Assembly: GCF_002140915.1 (NCBI RefSeq)
Contig: NZ_NGKU01000001.1
Location: 2,368,528 to 2,432,527, forward strand
Length of the DNA stretch: 64,000 nucleotides
Reading direction: 5' to 3'
Source of the DNA: Candidatus Enterococcus testudinis
Lineage (GTDB): Bacteria > Bacillota > Bacilli > Lactobacillales > Enterococcaceae
Shown here: piece after piece, positions 50,518 to 60,651 of the stretch
How positions within the stretch are numbered: the stretch's first letter is position 1
Layout: every line of letters begins with the position of its first letter
Program-made: the position numbers and the translations under genes
Notes under the pieces: model-generated
What the model saw: the letters and a program-made list of their open reading frames with translations, nothing else
What the model was told of the DNA's origin: nothing
Database searches by the model: none

Positions 50518-51165
50518 ATGACACCAAATCGAGAAGATTATTTAAAGCTGATACTGGAGCTTGGTGGTGACCAAAAAAAAATCAACAACAAACAAATCGT
50601 GTCAGGATTAGCTGTTTCTGCAGCCTCCGTTAGTGAAATGATCTCAAAACTGCTAAAAGAAGGCTTAGTCGAACACTCTCCTTATCAAGGTGTTCAGTTA
50701 ACCAGTACTGGTCTAGCATCTGCTAGTGCACTGATCCGCAAACATCGCTTGTGGGAAGTGTTTCTTGTGGAACACTTGCATTATTCATGGAATGAAGTCC
50801 ATGACGATGCGGAAGTATTGGAGCACGTGACCTCTGAGACCCTCGCGGCACGCTTAGAAACCTACTTAGATAACCCTCGTTTTTGTCCCCATGGCGGCAT
50901 GATCCCGGAACAAGGGCAAATGATCCACGAAGGGGAAAAGAATACGATGAGCACTTTTCCTGTTGGCACAAAGATTCGCATCGCTCGGGTACTTGATGAG
51001 CGGGAATTATTAGATTATCTTGTCTCGATTGATCTGAATATTCATGAAGAATATCAAATCATCGATGCAGCGGCTTATGAAGGACCAATCACGATCAAAA
51101 ATGACAAAAAAGAAATCGCGGTCAGCTACAAAGCGGCTAGTACGATTTTTGTCGATAAACTGTAA
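50518..51165 (+). CDS. efaR: DtxR/MntR-family metalloregulator (EfaR-like)
   Basis: Regulator of 215 residues. The HTH domain (about 1-65) reads TPNREDYLKLILELGG, SAASVSEMISKLLKEGLVE; the metal-binding and dimerisation domain (about 70-140) contains RKHRLWEVFLVEHLHYSWNEVHDDAEVLEHV and a CPHG site; and a FeoA/SH3-like domain ends the protein. Its closest known type is EfaR/SloR/ScaR, the Mn(II)-dependent repressor of manganese uptake in enterococci and streptococci. It is followed by zwf after 9 bases. Confidence 0.88.
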   Translation: MTPNREDYLKLILELGGDQKKINNKQIVSGLAVSAASVSEMISKLLKEGLVEHSPYQGVQLTSTGLASASALIRKHRLWEVFLVEHLHYSWNEVHDDAEVLEHVTSETLAARLETYLDNPRFCPHGGMIPEQGQMIHEGEKNTMSTFPVGTKIRIARVLDERELLDYLVSIDLNIHEEYQIIDAAAYEGPITIKNDKKEIAVSYKAASTIFVDKL

Positions 51166-51174
51166 GGAGTGAAT

Positions 51175-52701
51175 ATGATGGAAAAAAAGGTACTTTTTAC
51201 AATCTTTGGCGGAACAGGCGATTTGGCCCAACGCAAACTATATCCTTCCTTGTTTCGGTTGTACAAGAAAGGTGATTTGAAGGAAGACTTTGCTGTGATC
51301 GGTACAGCAAGACGTCCTTGGTCAGACGACCATTACCGCGGCGTCATTTTGGATACCATCAAGGATTTGATCGACGATCAATCGCAAGCTGAAACTTTCG
51401 CTTCGCATTTTTACTATCAATCCCACGATGTCACGGATACTAGCCACTACGATGCATTGAAAGAGTTAGCCGATAAGTTGGACAAGCAATACCACTTAGA
51501 CGGCAATCAATTGTTTTACTTGGCGATGTCCCCTAACTTTTTCGGTACGATCGTCTCTCACTTGAAATCTCAAGGCATGCTGGATACCAACGGATACCAT
51601 CGTGTGATCATTGAGAAACCTTTTGGCAGCGACTTTGAAACGGCCAAAGAATTAAATGATGAAATCAACAACGTTTTTGCGGAAGATGAAATTTATCGTA
51701 TCGACCATTATTTAGGCAAAGAGATGATCCAGAATATTTCAGCGATCCGCTTTGCCAATAATATCTTCGCTTCCATGTGGAACAATCGCTACATCGACAA
51801 TGTCCAAATCAATATCGCAGAAAATTTAGGTGTTGAAGAACGCGGCGGTTATTATGACAAGAGCGGCGCATTGAAAGATATGGTCCAAAACCATATTTTG
51901 CAAATCCTTTCATTGCTGGCAATGGAACCTCCGGTAGCCTTTTCTGAGAAAGAATTGCGGACCGAAAAAATCAAAGCCTTGAATGCGATCCGTATCTATT
52001 CCGAAGAAGAGGTCAAAACCCACTTCGTTCGCGGACAGTACGCCAAAGGTCAATTAGAGGACAAGACATTTGCCGGCTATCGCGAAGAAGCCAATGTCGA
52101 AGAAGAATCTGCGACAGAAACCTTTGTCGCTGGTAAATTTATGATCGATAATTTCCGCTGGTCTGGTGTTCCTTTCTATGTCCGAACAGGCAAACGTTTG
52201 ACTGAAAAAGGCACCCGTATCAACATTGTCTTCAAACAAGTTCCTGTAAATGTCTTTAAGCAAGATTTCAATGAATCAAACACGAATGAAAGTTTGGCAC
52301 CGAATGTCTTAACGATTTATATCCAACCAACGGAAGGTTTCTCATTGTCCTTGAATGGCAAAGAAATCGGCCAAGGGTTCGAAACCATTCCAGTCAAGTT
52401 GGATTACCGCAATAGTACGGAAATCGTTGAAAATACGCCAGAAGCATATGAAAAGCTGCTGCTAGATGCTTTGAATGGTGATGGCACCAACTTTACCCAC
52501 TGGGATGAAGTAGCCCAATCATGGCGCATCGTTGATGTTATCCGTCATGCTTGGGATCAAGAAACGCCAGATTTTCCCAATTATGCGGCTGGCACGATGG
52601 GTCCACAAGCCGCTTATGATTTATTGGCAACTGATGGGTTTGAGTGGATTTGGCGCCCGGATGAATGGTACCGCCAACGAGATTTACTATCAGATAAATA
52701 A
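51175..52701 (+). CDS. zwf: Glucose-6-phosphate 1-dehydrogenase
   Basis: Protein of about 508 residues that starts the oxidative pentose phosphate pathway and makes NADPH. The nucleotide motif is FGGTGDLAQRKLYPSLFRLY (one residue changed from GASGDLA), IIEKPFGSDFETA follows, and the catalytic motif is YRIDHYLGKE. AAGGAG overlaps the efaR stop; ATGs at 51175 and 51178 are both well placed, while the GTG at 51169 lies in the ribosome binding site. Tight linkage to efaR suggests one operon that ties metal status to NADPH supply. Confidence 0.95.
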   Translation: MMEKKVLFTIFGGTGDLAQRKLYPSLFRLYKKGDLKEDFAVIGTARRPWSDDHYRGVILDTIKDLIDDQSQAETFASHFYYQSHDVTDTSHYDALKELADKLDKQYHLDGNQLFYLAMSPNFFGTIVSHLKSQGMLDTNGYHRVIIEKPFGSDFETAKELNDEINNVFAEDEIYRIDHYLGKEMIQNISAIRFANNIFASMWNNRYIDNVQINIAENLGVEERGGYYDKSGALKDMVQNHILQILSLLAMEPPVAFSEKELRTEKIKALNAIRIYSEEEVKTHFVRGQYAKGQLEDKTFAGYREEANVEEESATETFVAGKFMIDNFRWSGVPFYVRTGKRLTEKGTRINIVFKQVPVNVFKQDFNESNTNESLAPNVLTIYIQPTEGFSLSLNGKEIGQGFETIPVKLDYRNSTEIVENTPEAYEKLLLDALNGDGTNFTHWDEVAQSWRIVDVIRHAWDQETPDFPNYAAGTMGPQAAYDLLATDGFEWIWRPDEWYRQRDLLSDK

Positions 52702-52705
52702 ATAT

Positions 52706-52750
52706 ACGACCAATTGGATGGGCAAAAAAACAGCCAATTGGTCGTTTTTA
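52706..52750 (+). terminator. Terminator of efaR-zwf
   Basis: Perfect 12-bp stem ACGACCAATTGG / CCAATTGGTCGT with a T tract. Confidence 0.85.
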
Positions 52751-52803
52751 TTTTGCACATATTTTGTATAATTGAAGGAACATATGAATCAGGGAGGAAC
52801 TTT

Positions 52804-53595
52804 ATGCAGCAAGTATTAACGATTGCCGGTTTAGACAGTTTAGCTGGCGGCGGTGCAACCGCAGACATCAAAACATTGGAAGAATTCAATGTGTTTGGTC
52901 ATGTGCTGTTAACATCGGTTGTTGCCATTGATCAACCTTTGTTGTTTCACGATTTGCCATTGGCTGTCATACATGCACAACTTGACTCATTAAAAAAAGC
53001 GGTCGATTTTTCTGCCATTAAAATTGGACTGATCCATCAAGTGGCAGCTATAGATATCGTAAAAGATTTTTTGACCACCGTTGATTGTCCCGTCGTTTTA
53101 GATCCGGTCCTTGCCTTTAAAGAAGGCGATACCCAATTTAATCAATCCTATCAATCTGGCCTGATTACCCTCTTCCCTTACAGCACTTTGGTCACACCTA
53201 ATTTAGAAGAGGCGCAGCAACTCGCTGAAATGACCATTGATTCAGTGGAGGATATGAAACGAGCAGCCAAAAAAATCAATGCTTTGGGTGCCAGGCAAGT
53301 ATTGATCAAAGGCGGCAGTCGAATCGCGGGTGATTTAGCCTATGATGTACTTTATCAACAAGGAACGTATACCGTTTTGGAGGCACCCAAAAGCAGCGCA
53401 CAAACTACCAATGGCGCTGGCTGTACCCTATCCGCAGCAATCGCCGCTTTATTGGCACAAGAAGTACCGTTGGAAGAAGCTGTCCGCAAAGCCAAAGCCT
53501 TCGTTTTGGCAGGGATCGAAAATGGTATACCATTAAAAAATCAAGCAGGCAATGTCAATCAACTCGCCTATTATAGAAAGGATGTCCGCCAATGA
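52804..53595 (+). CDS. pdxK: Pyridoxine kinase (ThiD-like PdxK)
   Basis: Ribokinase-fold kinase of 263 residues. It begins QQVLTIAGLDSLAGGGATADIKT, as in the ThiD/PdxK2 family, and has IKIGLIHQ, CPVVLDPVLAFKEGD, TPNLEEAQQLAE, VLIKGG and the anion-hole motif NGAGCTLSAAIAA with catalytic Cys in place of Asp, as in Gram-positive PdxK. Linkage to an ECF S component of vitamin B6 type favours pyridoxine over hydroxymethylpyrimidine. GGGAGG before the ATG at 52804 fixes the start. It overlaps the next gene by 4 bases. Confidence 0.85.
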   Translation: MQQVLTIAGLDSLAGGGATADIKTLEEFNVFGHVLLTSVVAIDQPLLFHDLPLAVIHAQLDSLKKAVDFSAIKIGLIHQVAAIDIVKDFLTTVDCPVVLDPVLAFKEGDTQFNQSYQSGLITLFPYSTLVTPNLEEAQQLAEMTIDSVEDMKRAAKKINALGARQVLIKGGSRIAGDLAYDVLYQQGTYTVLEAPKSSAQTTNGAGCTLSAAIAALLAQEVPLEEAVRKAKAFVLAGIENGIPLKNQAGNVNQLAYYRKDVRQ

Positions 53596-54071
53596 AAGTC
53601 AAACAAATCACACTGATTGCTATGCTCACCGCATTGACTACCGCGTTGTCACTCGTCTTTATCATTCCCGTTCCGCAAACCAAGGGCTTCGTCACACTAT
53701 GTGAGACCGGTATTTATACCGCTGCCCTTTTATTTGGTCCCGCTGCTGGGGCTTTTGTAGGTGGACTCAGTGGGGGGCTGATCGATTTACTGTCGGGCTA
53801 TCCAGAGTGGGCTGTCTTTTCGATTTTGATTCACGGGCTGCAAGGCTGGTTAGTCGGTCGATTGGCCCATCGGCCTATCTTGGGCGTCAGCCTAGGAAGC
53901 CTGATTATGATCATTGGCTATGCCGCTGCTACTTTCCTGCTTTTCGGTTTTGGTGCCGGCATCGCCTCGATCCCCGGCAATCTGATCCAAACGATTTTTG
54001 GCAGTGTCGTGGCATTACCTTTGGTGCAAGCACTGCGCCGTACCAACAAATTCCCGATGAATGAGAGATGA
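53592..54071 (+). CDS. ECF transporter S component (PdxU/HmpT type)
   Basis: Membrane protein of 159 residues with five to six helices. MLTALTTALSLVFIIPVPQTKGFVTLCETGIYTAALLFGPAAGAFVGGLSGGLIDLLSGYPEWAVFSILIHGLQGW (quoted as separate pieces) shows the S-component pattern with the ALxxG-type N terminus that contacts EcfT. It overlaps pdxK by 4 bases, so uptake and phosphorylation of a B6 vitamer (or of a thiamine pyrimidine) are coupled. It needs the EcfAA'T module from elsewhere. Confidence 0.85.
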   Translation: MKVKQITLIAMLTALTTALSLVFIIPVPQTKGFVTLCETGIYTAALLFGPAAGAFVGGLSGGLIDLLSGYPEWAVFSILIHGLQGWLVGRLAHRPILGVSLGSLIMIIGYAAATFLLFGFGAGIASIPGNLIQTIFGSVVALPLVQALRRTNKFPMNER

Positions 54072-54077
54072 ATAAAG

Positions 54078-54638
54078 ATGATAGCAGCAGATACATTACA
54101 CAAAGATTTACAAACAATCGTCAATGAAGTGATCACAACAGCCAATGTCAAAGAAAACGAGCTTTTTGTTTTGGGTTGTTCCACGAGTGAAGTCGTTGGC
54201 GGTTTGATTGGCAAAAATTCCAGTCAAGAAACGGGACAATTGATTGTTCAAGCAATCTTAGCTGTGCTCAAGCCAAAGGGGATTCGTTTAGCAGTCCAAG
54301 GATGTGAACATCTCAATCGGGCATTAGTCGTTGAGCGTTCCACAGCAGAGCGTTATCAATTAGATGAGGTCGCTGTCGTCCCTGCCCTTCACGCTGGCGG
54401 CGCCTGTTCTGTTGCGGCCTTCCAATTATTCGATGATCCCGTAGAAGTCGAGCATATCGTTGCCAAAGCCGGCATTGATATCGGTGATACTGCAATCGGT
54501 ATGCATATCAAACACGTCCAGATCCCGATTCGTCCAAGTATTCAAACATTGGGCGGCGCTCATGTTACCGCACTAGGTTCACGGCCGAAATATATTGGTG
54601 GGCCGCGGGCAATGTATCCAGAATCAAGTCAATCTTAA
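54078..54638 (+). CDS. UPF0340/TIGR01440 family protein (YwlG-like)
   Basis: Protein of 186 residues. [51 protein letters not shown] and [23 protein letters not shown] are the conserved blocks of the YwlG family. The function is unknown; the conserved Cys, His and Glu residues suggest an enzyme. It follows the S component by 6 bases, the third gene of the pdxK operon. Confidence 0.92.
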   Translation: MIAADTLHKDLQTIVNEVITTANVKENELFVLGCSTSEVVGGLIGKNSSQETGQLIVQAILAVLKPKGIRLAVQGCEHLNRALVVERSTAERYQLDEVAVVPALHAGGACSVAAFQLFDDPVEVEHIVAKAGIDIGDTAIGMHIKHVQIPIRPSIQTLGGAHVTALGSRPKYIGGPRAMYPESSQS

Positions 54639-54642
54639 ACAG

Positions 54643-54690
54643 ATGAAAGACGACAACACAAAGTAGTCCGTGTTGTCGTCTTTCATTTTT
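54643..54690. terminator. Bidirectional terminator
   Basis: Perfect 17-bp stem ATGAAAGACGACAACAC / GTGTTGTCGTCTTTCAT with T5 on the plus side; serves the pdxK operon and the convergent gltBD operon. Confidence 0.9.
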
Positions 54691-54691
54691 A

Positions 54692-56131
54692 CTATTGATA
54701 AACCAACGTACGCAATGCTTGGTCCACTTTTTCAGCAGCCAATCGGCCTTCGCGAATCGCCCAAATCACCAGACTTGGTCCACGTTTGGCATCACCAGCT
54801 ACGAGCACCCGCTCATTGTTGGTGGTGTAATCGTCATACACTTCATTGACCCCAAATGCATCTAGTAATGTTGTTTCTGGACCTAAAAAGCCCATTGCCA
54901 GTAAAACCAGATCCGCTTTGATGACTTCCTTGCTGCCGGCGATCGGTTGAAAACGGTCGTCTACGGCTACTGTTTCTAAAGCAATCAGTTGTCCTCTCTC
55001 AGCGCCAATAAAGGCCGTTGTCGACACGCTATGGTAGGTCACTTGACTTTGGAATACTTCCGCCGCTTCTTCTTGGCCATAGCCTGTGCGGGCTGTCAGA
55101 GGATATTCCGGCCAAGGATTGCTGGCTGTTCTCTGTAATGGTGGTTGCGGTGTGATCTCTAGCTGACGTACAGATGCTGCGCCTTGTCTGACCGCTGTAC
55201 CGATACAATCATTTCCTGTATCGCCGCCACCAATGACCACCACATGTTTCCCGGCCAATTTTTTGCTTGTCGCTTCTTTGCCATGTTTCAAGACATCTTT
55301 GGTTGCCTCAGTTAAATAATCAACAGCAAATTGCACACCTGTCAATGAACGGCCTGGTACTTTCAAATCTCGCGGGACACTTGCCCCAGTTGACAGGATG
55401 ACACGATCATATTGTGCAGCCAATTCATCGGCTGAAATATCGCGACCAATTTCTGTGTTGCCGACAAAACGCACACCTATATCTGCCATCAGATCAATAC
55501 GTCGTTGGACAACGTCTTTATCTAATTTCATATTGGGGATACCGTACATCAGCAAGCCGCCAAAGCGGTCACTCCGCTCATAAACAGTCACTTGATGCCC
55601 CAATTGATTCAAACGCCATGCAGCAGATAAGCCCGCAGGCCCGCTGCCAACGATGGCGACTTTGAAACCAGTTGCTTCTTGCGGCATCCCAGATGTTTTG
55701 ACCCAATCATTTTCAAAAGCCGTATCGATGATAAAGCGTTCATTGTCATGAATCGTGACACCTGAACCATTCAATGCTTCCGTACATCCCTTTTCACAAG
55801 GTGCTGGACAGACCCGCCCTGTCATTTCCGGCAATGGATTGGTTCTTGCCAAGCGTTCAAAAGCCGCTTGGGTTCGACCTTGGTAGACCAAATCATTCCA
55901 TTCAGGAATCAAGTTGTCATTGGGACACCCTGAAACCGTCCGTTGTCCACCGTAGAAAGAGCCGGTGTGACAAAACGGAATACCACAATTCATACAACGG
56001 GCGGCTTGTTCTTGTCTTTCCTCTTCTGGCAAGGGCGTTTGCAGTTCTTCCCAATCAGTGATCCGCTCAGAAACTGGGCGTGTCGGGTTTTCAACTCTTG
56101 CATGTTTTAAGAAACCAAATGGATCTGCCAT
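54692..56131 (-). CDS. gltD: Glutamate synthase (NADPH) small subunit
   Basis: Protein of 479 residues that feeds electrons from NADPH to GltB. The N-terminal domain carries two Cys clusters for 4Fe-4S centres (ARCMNCGIPFCHTG, CPNDNL and VCPAPCEKGCTEAL). The FAD-binding motif is VAIVGSGPAGLSAAWRL, the NADPH-binding motif VVVIGGGDTGNDCIG, and the closing FAD motif VLVAGDAKRGPSLV. It starts two bases after the gltB stop. Confidence 0.97.
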   Translation of the reverse strand: MADPFGFLKHARVENPTRPVSERITDWEELQTPLPEEERQEQAARCMNCGIPFCHTGSFYGGQRTVSGCPNDNLIPEWNDLVYQGRTQAAFERLARTNPLPEMTGRVCPAPCEKGCTEALNGSGVTIHDNERFIIDTAFENDWVKTSGMPQEATGFKVAIVGSGPAGLSAAWRLNQLGHQVTVYERSDRFGGLLMYGIPNMKLDKDVVQRRIDLMADIGVRFVGNTEIGRDISADELAAQYDRVILSTGASVPRDLKVPGRSLTGVQFAVDYLTEATKDVLKHGKEATSKKLAGKHVVVIGGGDTGNDCIGTAVRQGAASVRQLEITPQPPLQRTASNPWPEYPLTARTGYGQEEAAEVFQSQVTYHSVSTTAFIGAERGQLIALETVAVDDRFQPIAGSKEVIKADLVLLAMGFLGPETTLLDAFGVNEVYDDYTTNNERVLVAGDAKRGPSLVIWAIREGRLAAEKVDQALRTLVYQ

Positions 56132-56133
56132 GT

Positions 56134-59100
56134 TTAATCACGCGCCTTTCCTGGAATAGTTAATTGGGTACCGACAACAGATTCAAAGGCCTTTTCTACT
56201 AAGGCGTCGCCGACATACCCTTCTGCGGCAAATTGATCTGTTGCTTCGACCATATGATGATACTCGGTCGGATAGACTTTCACAAAATCTTGTTTCGCTC
56301 GTGGCCAATCTTGTAAAATTTCAGCCGCTTTTAAAGAGTCTGTGTAAGCAAAGTGCTGTTCGATCATTTCCTTCAATTGCTGATCATTGCCGCTTTCATC
56401 CACTTGATACAAATCGACCATTTCCATGTTGCACTTTGCGGCAAATTCATGATTTGGATCATAGACATACACGACCCCACCTGACATACCAGCGCCAAAA
56501 TTACGTCCTGTTTTGCCAAGAATAACCACGACACCGCCAGTCATATATTCACAGCCATGATCACCAACTCCTTCGACAACCACTCTCGCGCCACTATTAC
56601 GGACACAAAAGCGCTCACCGGCTGTACCACGGAAGTAGCCTTCTCCTTTATTGGCACCAAAGCAAGCAACATTCCCAACGATTGGTGAATGCTCGACGTC
56701 ATAGGCAGCATCTTCTGGTGGTACGATAATCAATCGGGCACCACTTAGTCCTTTGGCAACATAATCATTGGCTTCACCGATCAATTTCAACTCAATCCCT
56801 TGCGTCGCAAATGCGCCAAAACTTTGACCTGCAATGCCCTGATAGGTATACCGCAATAACCCTGGTGCTACCTGATCATTCCCAAAGCGCTCAGCGATCC
56901 AACCACCTAGTCGAGCCCCAACCGAACGTTGAACATTGTTGATTGATTGGCTGACTGATATTGGCTCATTTTGTTCAATCGCCGCCTGTGCAAAGGAATC
57001 TAATTCAGGCCATTGGCGTTTTTCTAGGAATGGATCTGTCACTTTGCGTTCGATTGGTATCGATTGGCCAATCATTCTAGAGAAATCTAACGATTTGGCT
57101 TTGCCTTTTGCAACAAAGCGCGGTGCCAATACTTCTGCGTGACCAACCATTTCATCAATCGTTCGAAAACCAAGTTCCGCCATCGTTTCCCGCAAATCTT
57201 CCGCCAAAAAGTGCATCGTATTGATGATGTGTTCAGGTTTTCCGGCAAAGAATTTCCGTAACGCTGGATTTTGTGTAGCAATACCCACAGGACAGGTATT
57301 CAAACTGCAGACCCGCATCATCACACAACCAATCGCCACCAATGCCAAGGAAGCAAAACTATACTCTTCTGCTCCTAATAATGCAGCGATCGCAATATCG
57401 CGGCCGGTCATTAATTTGCCATCCGTTTCTAAGGTCATTCGTTGCCGTAAATTGTTCATGGCTAACGTCTGATGTGCCTCAGCAATCCCCATTTCCCAAG
57501 GTAAACCGGCATCACGAATAGAGTTCCGTGGTGAGGCGCCTGTTCCGCCATCATACCCTGAGATCACAACGACATCCGCACCCGCTTTAACGACACCGGT
57601 CGCAATCGTGCCCACCCCGGTACTAGAAACCAATTTGACATTGATTCGGGCATATGGATTAATGGCCTTCAAATCATAAATCAGCTGTGCCAAATCTTCG
57701 ATTGAATAAATATCATGATGGGGCGGTGGTGAAATCAATCGTACCCCAGGGGTTGAACCGCGAATCTCTGCCACCCATGGAAAAACTTTGTTTCCAGGCA
57801 ACTGACCGCCTTCACCCGGTTTGGCCCCTTGCGCCATTTTGATCTGCAATTCATCTGCACTCATCAAGTATTCCGCATTCACACCAAAACGGCCAGAAGC
57901 CACTTGTTTGATTCGGCTATTATAATTGATGCCGTCTACTGGCTTGAACCGATTGCGGTTTTCGCCACCTTCTCCACTATTTGATTTTGCGCCGATGGCA
58001 TTCATCCCTTCAGCGATACAGCGATGGGCTTCTTCACTTAAAGACCCATAAGACATGGCCCCTACTTTGAATCGTTTGACGATCGTTTCTACGGGTTCTA
58101 CTTCTGCTAATGGGATGCTCGGGCGGTTCTTTTCAAAGGTCCACATCGCACGCAATGTCGTGGGATGTGCGAGTGCATCTTGGTCCATCTCGGCTGCATA
58201 AGCTTTATATAAACCGTAGTCACCTGTGCGAACCGCTTTTTGAAATCCATAGATTGTCTTTGGATTGAACAAATGATGCTCGCCATCTGCTTTGTATTGA
58301 AAACTTCCCCCGGATTCAAGATAATCCGTTTGCTTGCTGCCATAAGCTGCTTGATAACGGTTGAGATATTCCTCTTCGATCTGTTGCAAAGATAAGCCGC
58401 CGATTCTCGTCGCTGTTCCGGTGAAATAGTCGCTGACGACTGTTTCAGAAATACCTACCGCTTCAAAGAGCTGGGCACCATGATAACCAGCGATCGTTGA
58501 GATCCCCATCCGCGACATGATTTTGATGATCCCTTTCTCACAGGCTTTCCGATACTTTTCAACCTTATCTGACAACGCTACATGAACCAATGTTTGGTAG
58601 GCACCATATGGATGAATCCCGCTGGCACCGTAGCCAATCAACATGGCATAATGATGGACCTCGCAGACCTCAGCCGTGTCAACAATGATTGAAGCCATTG
58701 ACCGTTTGCCCTTTTTCACCAAATAATTGTGCAGCCCTGAGACGGCCAATAAGATAGGTATCGCCATCTTGCCTTTTTGTGGTTTCATGTCCGGTGTATC
58801 ACCTCGATCACTTAATACAATGATCGTGGCCCCTTGATCGATTTTGACTTCTGTTTCCTTAAATAGCGTTTCTAACGCCGCTTGCAACCCTCCGCTTTGA
58901 TCGTTTTCAACTTGATAGAGGATGGATTGGATCATGGTCTTTTGACCAGCTTGGTCCAAATGCTTGATTTTCGTATAATCAGTTGTCGTCAACACCGGAC
59001 TGCTGATTTTCAGTTTGTTGCAATTGATTTGACTATCTTTTGCGATATCTCCATCTCGCCCTAGAAACAATTCGGTCCCAATCACAAGTTGTTCTCTGAT

Positions 59101-60651
59101 TGCATCGATTGGCGGATTCGTGACTTGCGCAAATTGTTGTTTGAAGTAGGTAAACAATGATTGCGGCTTTTCGCTGAGGATAGCCAGTGGTGAATCAAAG
59201 CCCATTGAGATAACAGGTTCTTCACCATTTTCAGCCATTGGCATAATCAAGGTTCGGATGATTTCATCTGTGTAACCATTCAATTTCCAAAGTTGCTGCA
59301 TGTCTGCTGTTGTCTGTTCTTCCACAACTTCTTGATCAACAACCAAATCATTCGGTGTCAATAAGTGATCCTGCAGCCAGTCTCGATACGGATACGCTTT
59401 GGCATAATGTTCTTTGATTTCTTGGTTGCGTAATATTGTCCCATGGACGGTATCTACTAAGAACATATTGGCTGGGCCTAAGACACCCTTTTCGATCACT
59501 TCTGCAGCCGGTAAGTCAACTACACCTGACTCAGAGGCAACGATGACAAAGCCTGATTTTGTGATCGAATAACGTGAGGGTCGCAATCCATTTCGATCAA
59601 GTGCGGCACCCACCATATCACCATCGGTAAAACATAGCGCAGCAGGTCCATCCCAAGGTGCCATGAAACTTGCATTGTACTCGTTGAAGGCTGTGAGTTC
59701 AGGTGACAAACCTGCTTCATTCGACCACGCTTCTGGTACCATCATCAATAAGGCCTGCGGGATATCCCTGCCTTGTCGATACAAGTATTCCATACAATTC
59801 TCTAACTTGGCTGAATCAGAATTTTCCTCATCATAGACTTCTATTTGATGACCATGCATCCAATTTTCTGCCCCACGTAATGTATTGATTTCCCCATTAT
59901 GGGCCAAAAACCGAAATGGCTGTGCACGATTCCAGCTAGGAAACGTATTGGTAGAAAACCGTGAGTGGGTCAAGGCAATGCTTGACGTCATCTCAGGTCG
60001 TTGCAGATCTTTGAAAAACAAACCCACTTGATACGCATGGAGCATCCCTTTATAGACAATCGTTTTGCTTGATAGACTACAGATCGAACAAGCATCGCTA
60101 GGATAAGTCTTCTCTAATTTACGACGTAACCGATACAACTGATCTTCAAATGGGCGGCCAACTTCAACATCTACTGGTTTTTCGATAAAGAGTTGCAGAA
60201 AGGACGGCATCACCTTTTGCGCACCGGGTCCACATTGGTAATAGTCATAAGGAACATCCCGTTGCCAAATGACTTGGAAGCCCCAACTTTGGATATCTTT
60301 GATCATCGCCTCTTGGACTTGAAAAGCCCGTACTTTTTCAGAAGGCAAAAACAACATCCCCACTGCGTACTGTCCTTTTTCTGGCAATTCGATGCTGGCA
60401 GCTTGGGCTTCAATTCGGAAGAAAGGATCTGGCATAGCCATCAAAATCCCAGCACCGTCACCCGTATCTGGTTCAGCACCAGTACCGCCCCGATGATTCA
60501 TTCGTTCTAACATCGTCAAAGCATTTTGAATCAATTCTCTAGAATAGAGACCGTCCTTTTGGGCAATAAACCCCATCCCGCAGGCATCCTTTTCAAATTG
60601 AGGATCATACATTGACGGTGTTGTGTTTATAGTTAATTTTCCTTCATTCAT
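56134..60651 (-). CDS. gltB: Glutamate synthase (NADPH) large subunit
   Basis: Protein of 1505 residues that makes two glutamates from glutamine and 2-oxoglutarate. After a propeptide of about 23 residues comes the catalytic Cys of the class II amidotransferase (DACGMGFIA). The FMN-binding synthase domain includes KSNSGEGGENRNRF, GAKPGEGGQLPGNKV and SGYDGGTGASP; the 3Fe-4S Cys motif is CVMMRVCSLNTCPVG; and the C-terminal GXGXG beta-helix ends the protein. First gene of gltB-gltD. Confidence 0.98.
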   Translation of the reverse strand: MNEGKLTINTTPSMYDPQFEKDACGMGFIAQKDGLYSRELIQNALTMLERMNHRGGTGAEPDTGDGAGILMAMPDPFFRIEAQAASIELPEKGQYAVGMLFLPSEKVRAFQVQEAMIKDIQSWGFQVIWQRDVPYDYYQCGPGAQKVMPSFLQLFIEKPVDVEVGRPFEDQLYRLRRKLEKTYPSDACSICSLSSKTIVYKGMLHAYQVGLFFKDLQRPEMTSSIALTHSRFSTNTFPSWNRAQPFRFLAHNGEINTLRGAENWMHGHQIEVYDEENSDSAKLENCMEYLYRQGRDIPQALLMMVPEAWSNEAGLSPELTAFNEYNASFMAPWDGPAALCFTDGDMVGAALDRNGLRPSRYSITKSGFVIVASESGVVDLPAAEVIEKGVLGPANMFLVDTVHGTILRNQEIKEHYAKAYPYRDWLQDHLLTPNDLVVDQEVVEEQTTADMQQLWKLNGYTDEIIRTLIMPMAENGEEPVISMGFDSPLAILSEKPQSLFTYFKQQFAQVTNPPIDAIREQLVIGTELFLGRDGDIAKDSQINCNKLKISSPVLTTTDYTKIKHLDQAGQKTMIQSILYQVENDQSGGLQAALETLFKETEVKIDQGATIIVLSDRGDTPDMKPQKGKMAIPILLAVSGLHNYLVKKGKRSMASIIVDTAEVCEVHHYAMLIGYGASGIHPYGAYQTLVHVALSDKVEKYRKACEKGIIKIMSRMGISTIAGYHGAQLFEAVGISETVVSDYFTGTATRIGGLSLQQIEEEYLNRYQAAYGSKQTDYLESGGSFQYKADGEHHLFNPKTIYGFQKAVRTGDYGLYKAYAAEMDQDALAHPTTLRAMWTFEKNRPSIPLAEVEPVETIVKRFKVGAMSYGSLSEEAHRCIAEGMNAIGAKSNSGEGGENRNRFKPVDGINYNSRIKQVASGRFGVNAEYLMSADELQIKMAQGAKPGEGGQLPGNKVFPWVAEIRGSTPGVRLISPPPHHDIYSIEDLAQLIYDLKAINPYARINVKLVSSTGVGTIATGVVKAGADVVVISGYDGGTGASPRNSIRDAGLPWEMGIAEAHQTLAMNNLRQRMTLETDGKLMTGRDIAIAALLGAEEYSFASLALVAIGCVMMRVCSLNTCPVGIATQNPALRKFFAGKPEHIINTMHFLAEDLRETMAELGFRTIDEMVGHAEVLAPRFVAKGKAKSLDFSRMIGQSIPIERKVTDPFLEKRQWPELDSFAQAAIEQNEPISVSQSINNVQRSVGARLGGWIAERFGNDQVAPGLLRYTYQGIAGQSFGAFATQGIELKLIGEANDYVAKGLSGARLIIVPPEDAAYDVEHSPIVGNVACFGANKGEGYFRGTAGERFCVRNSGARVVVEGVGDHGCEYMTGGVVVILGKTGRNFGAGMSGGVVYVYDPNHEFAAKCNMEMVDLYQVDESGNDQQLKEMIEQHFAYTDSLKAAEILQDWPRAKQDFVKVYPTEYHHMVEATDQFAAEGYVGDALVEKAFESVVGTQLTIPGKARD

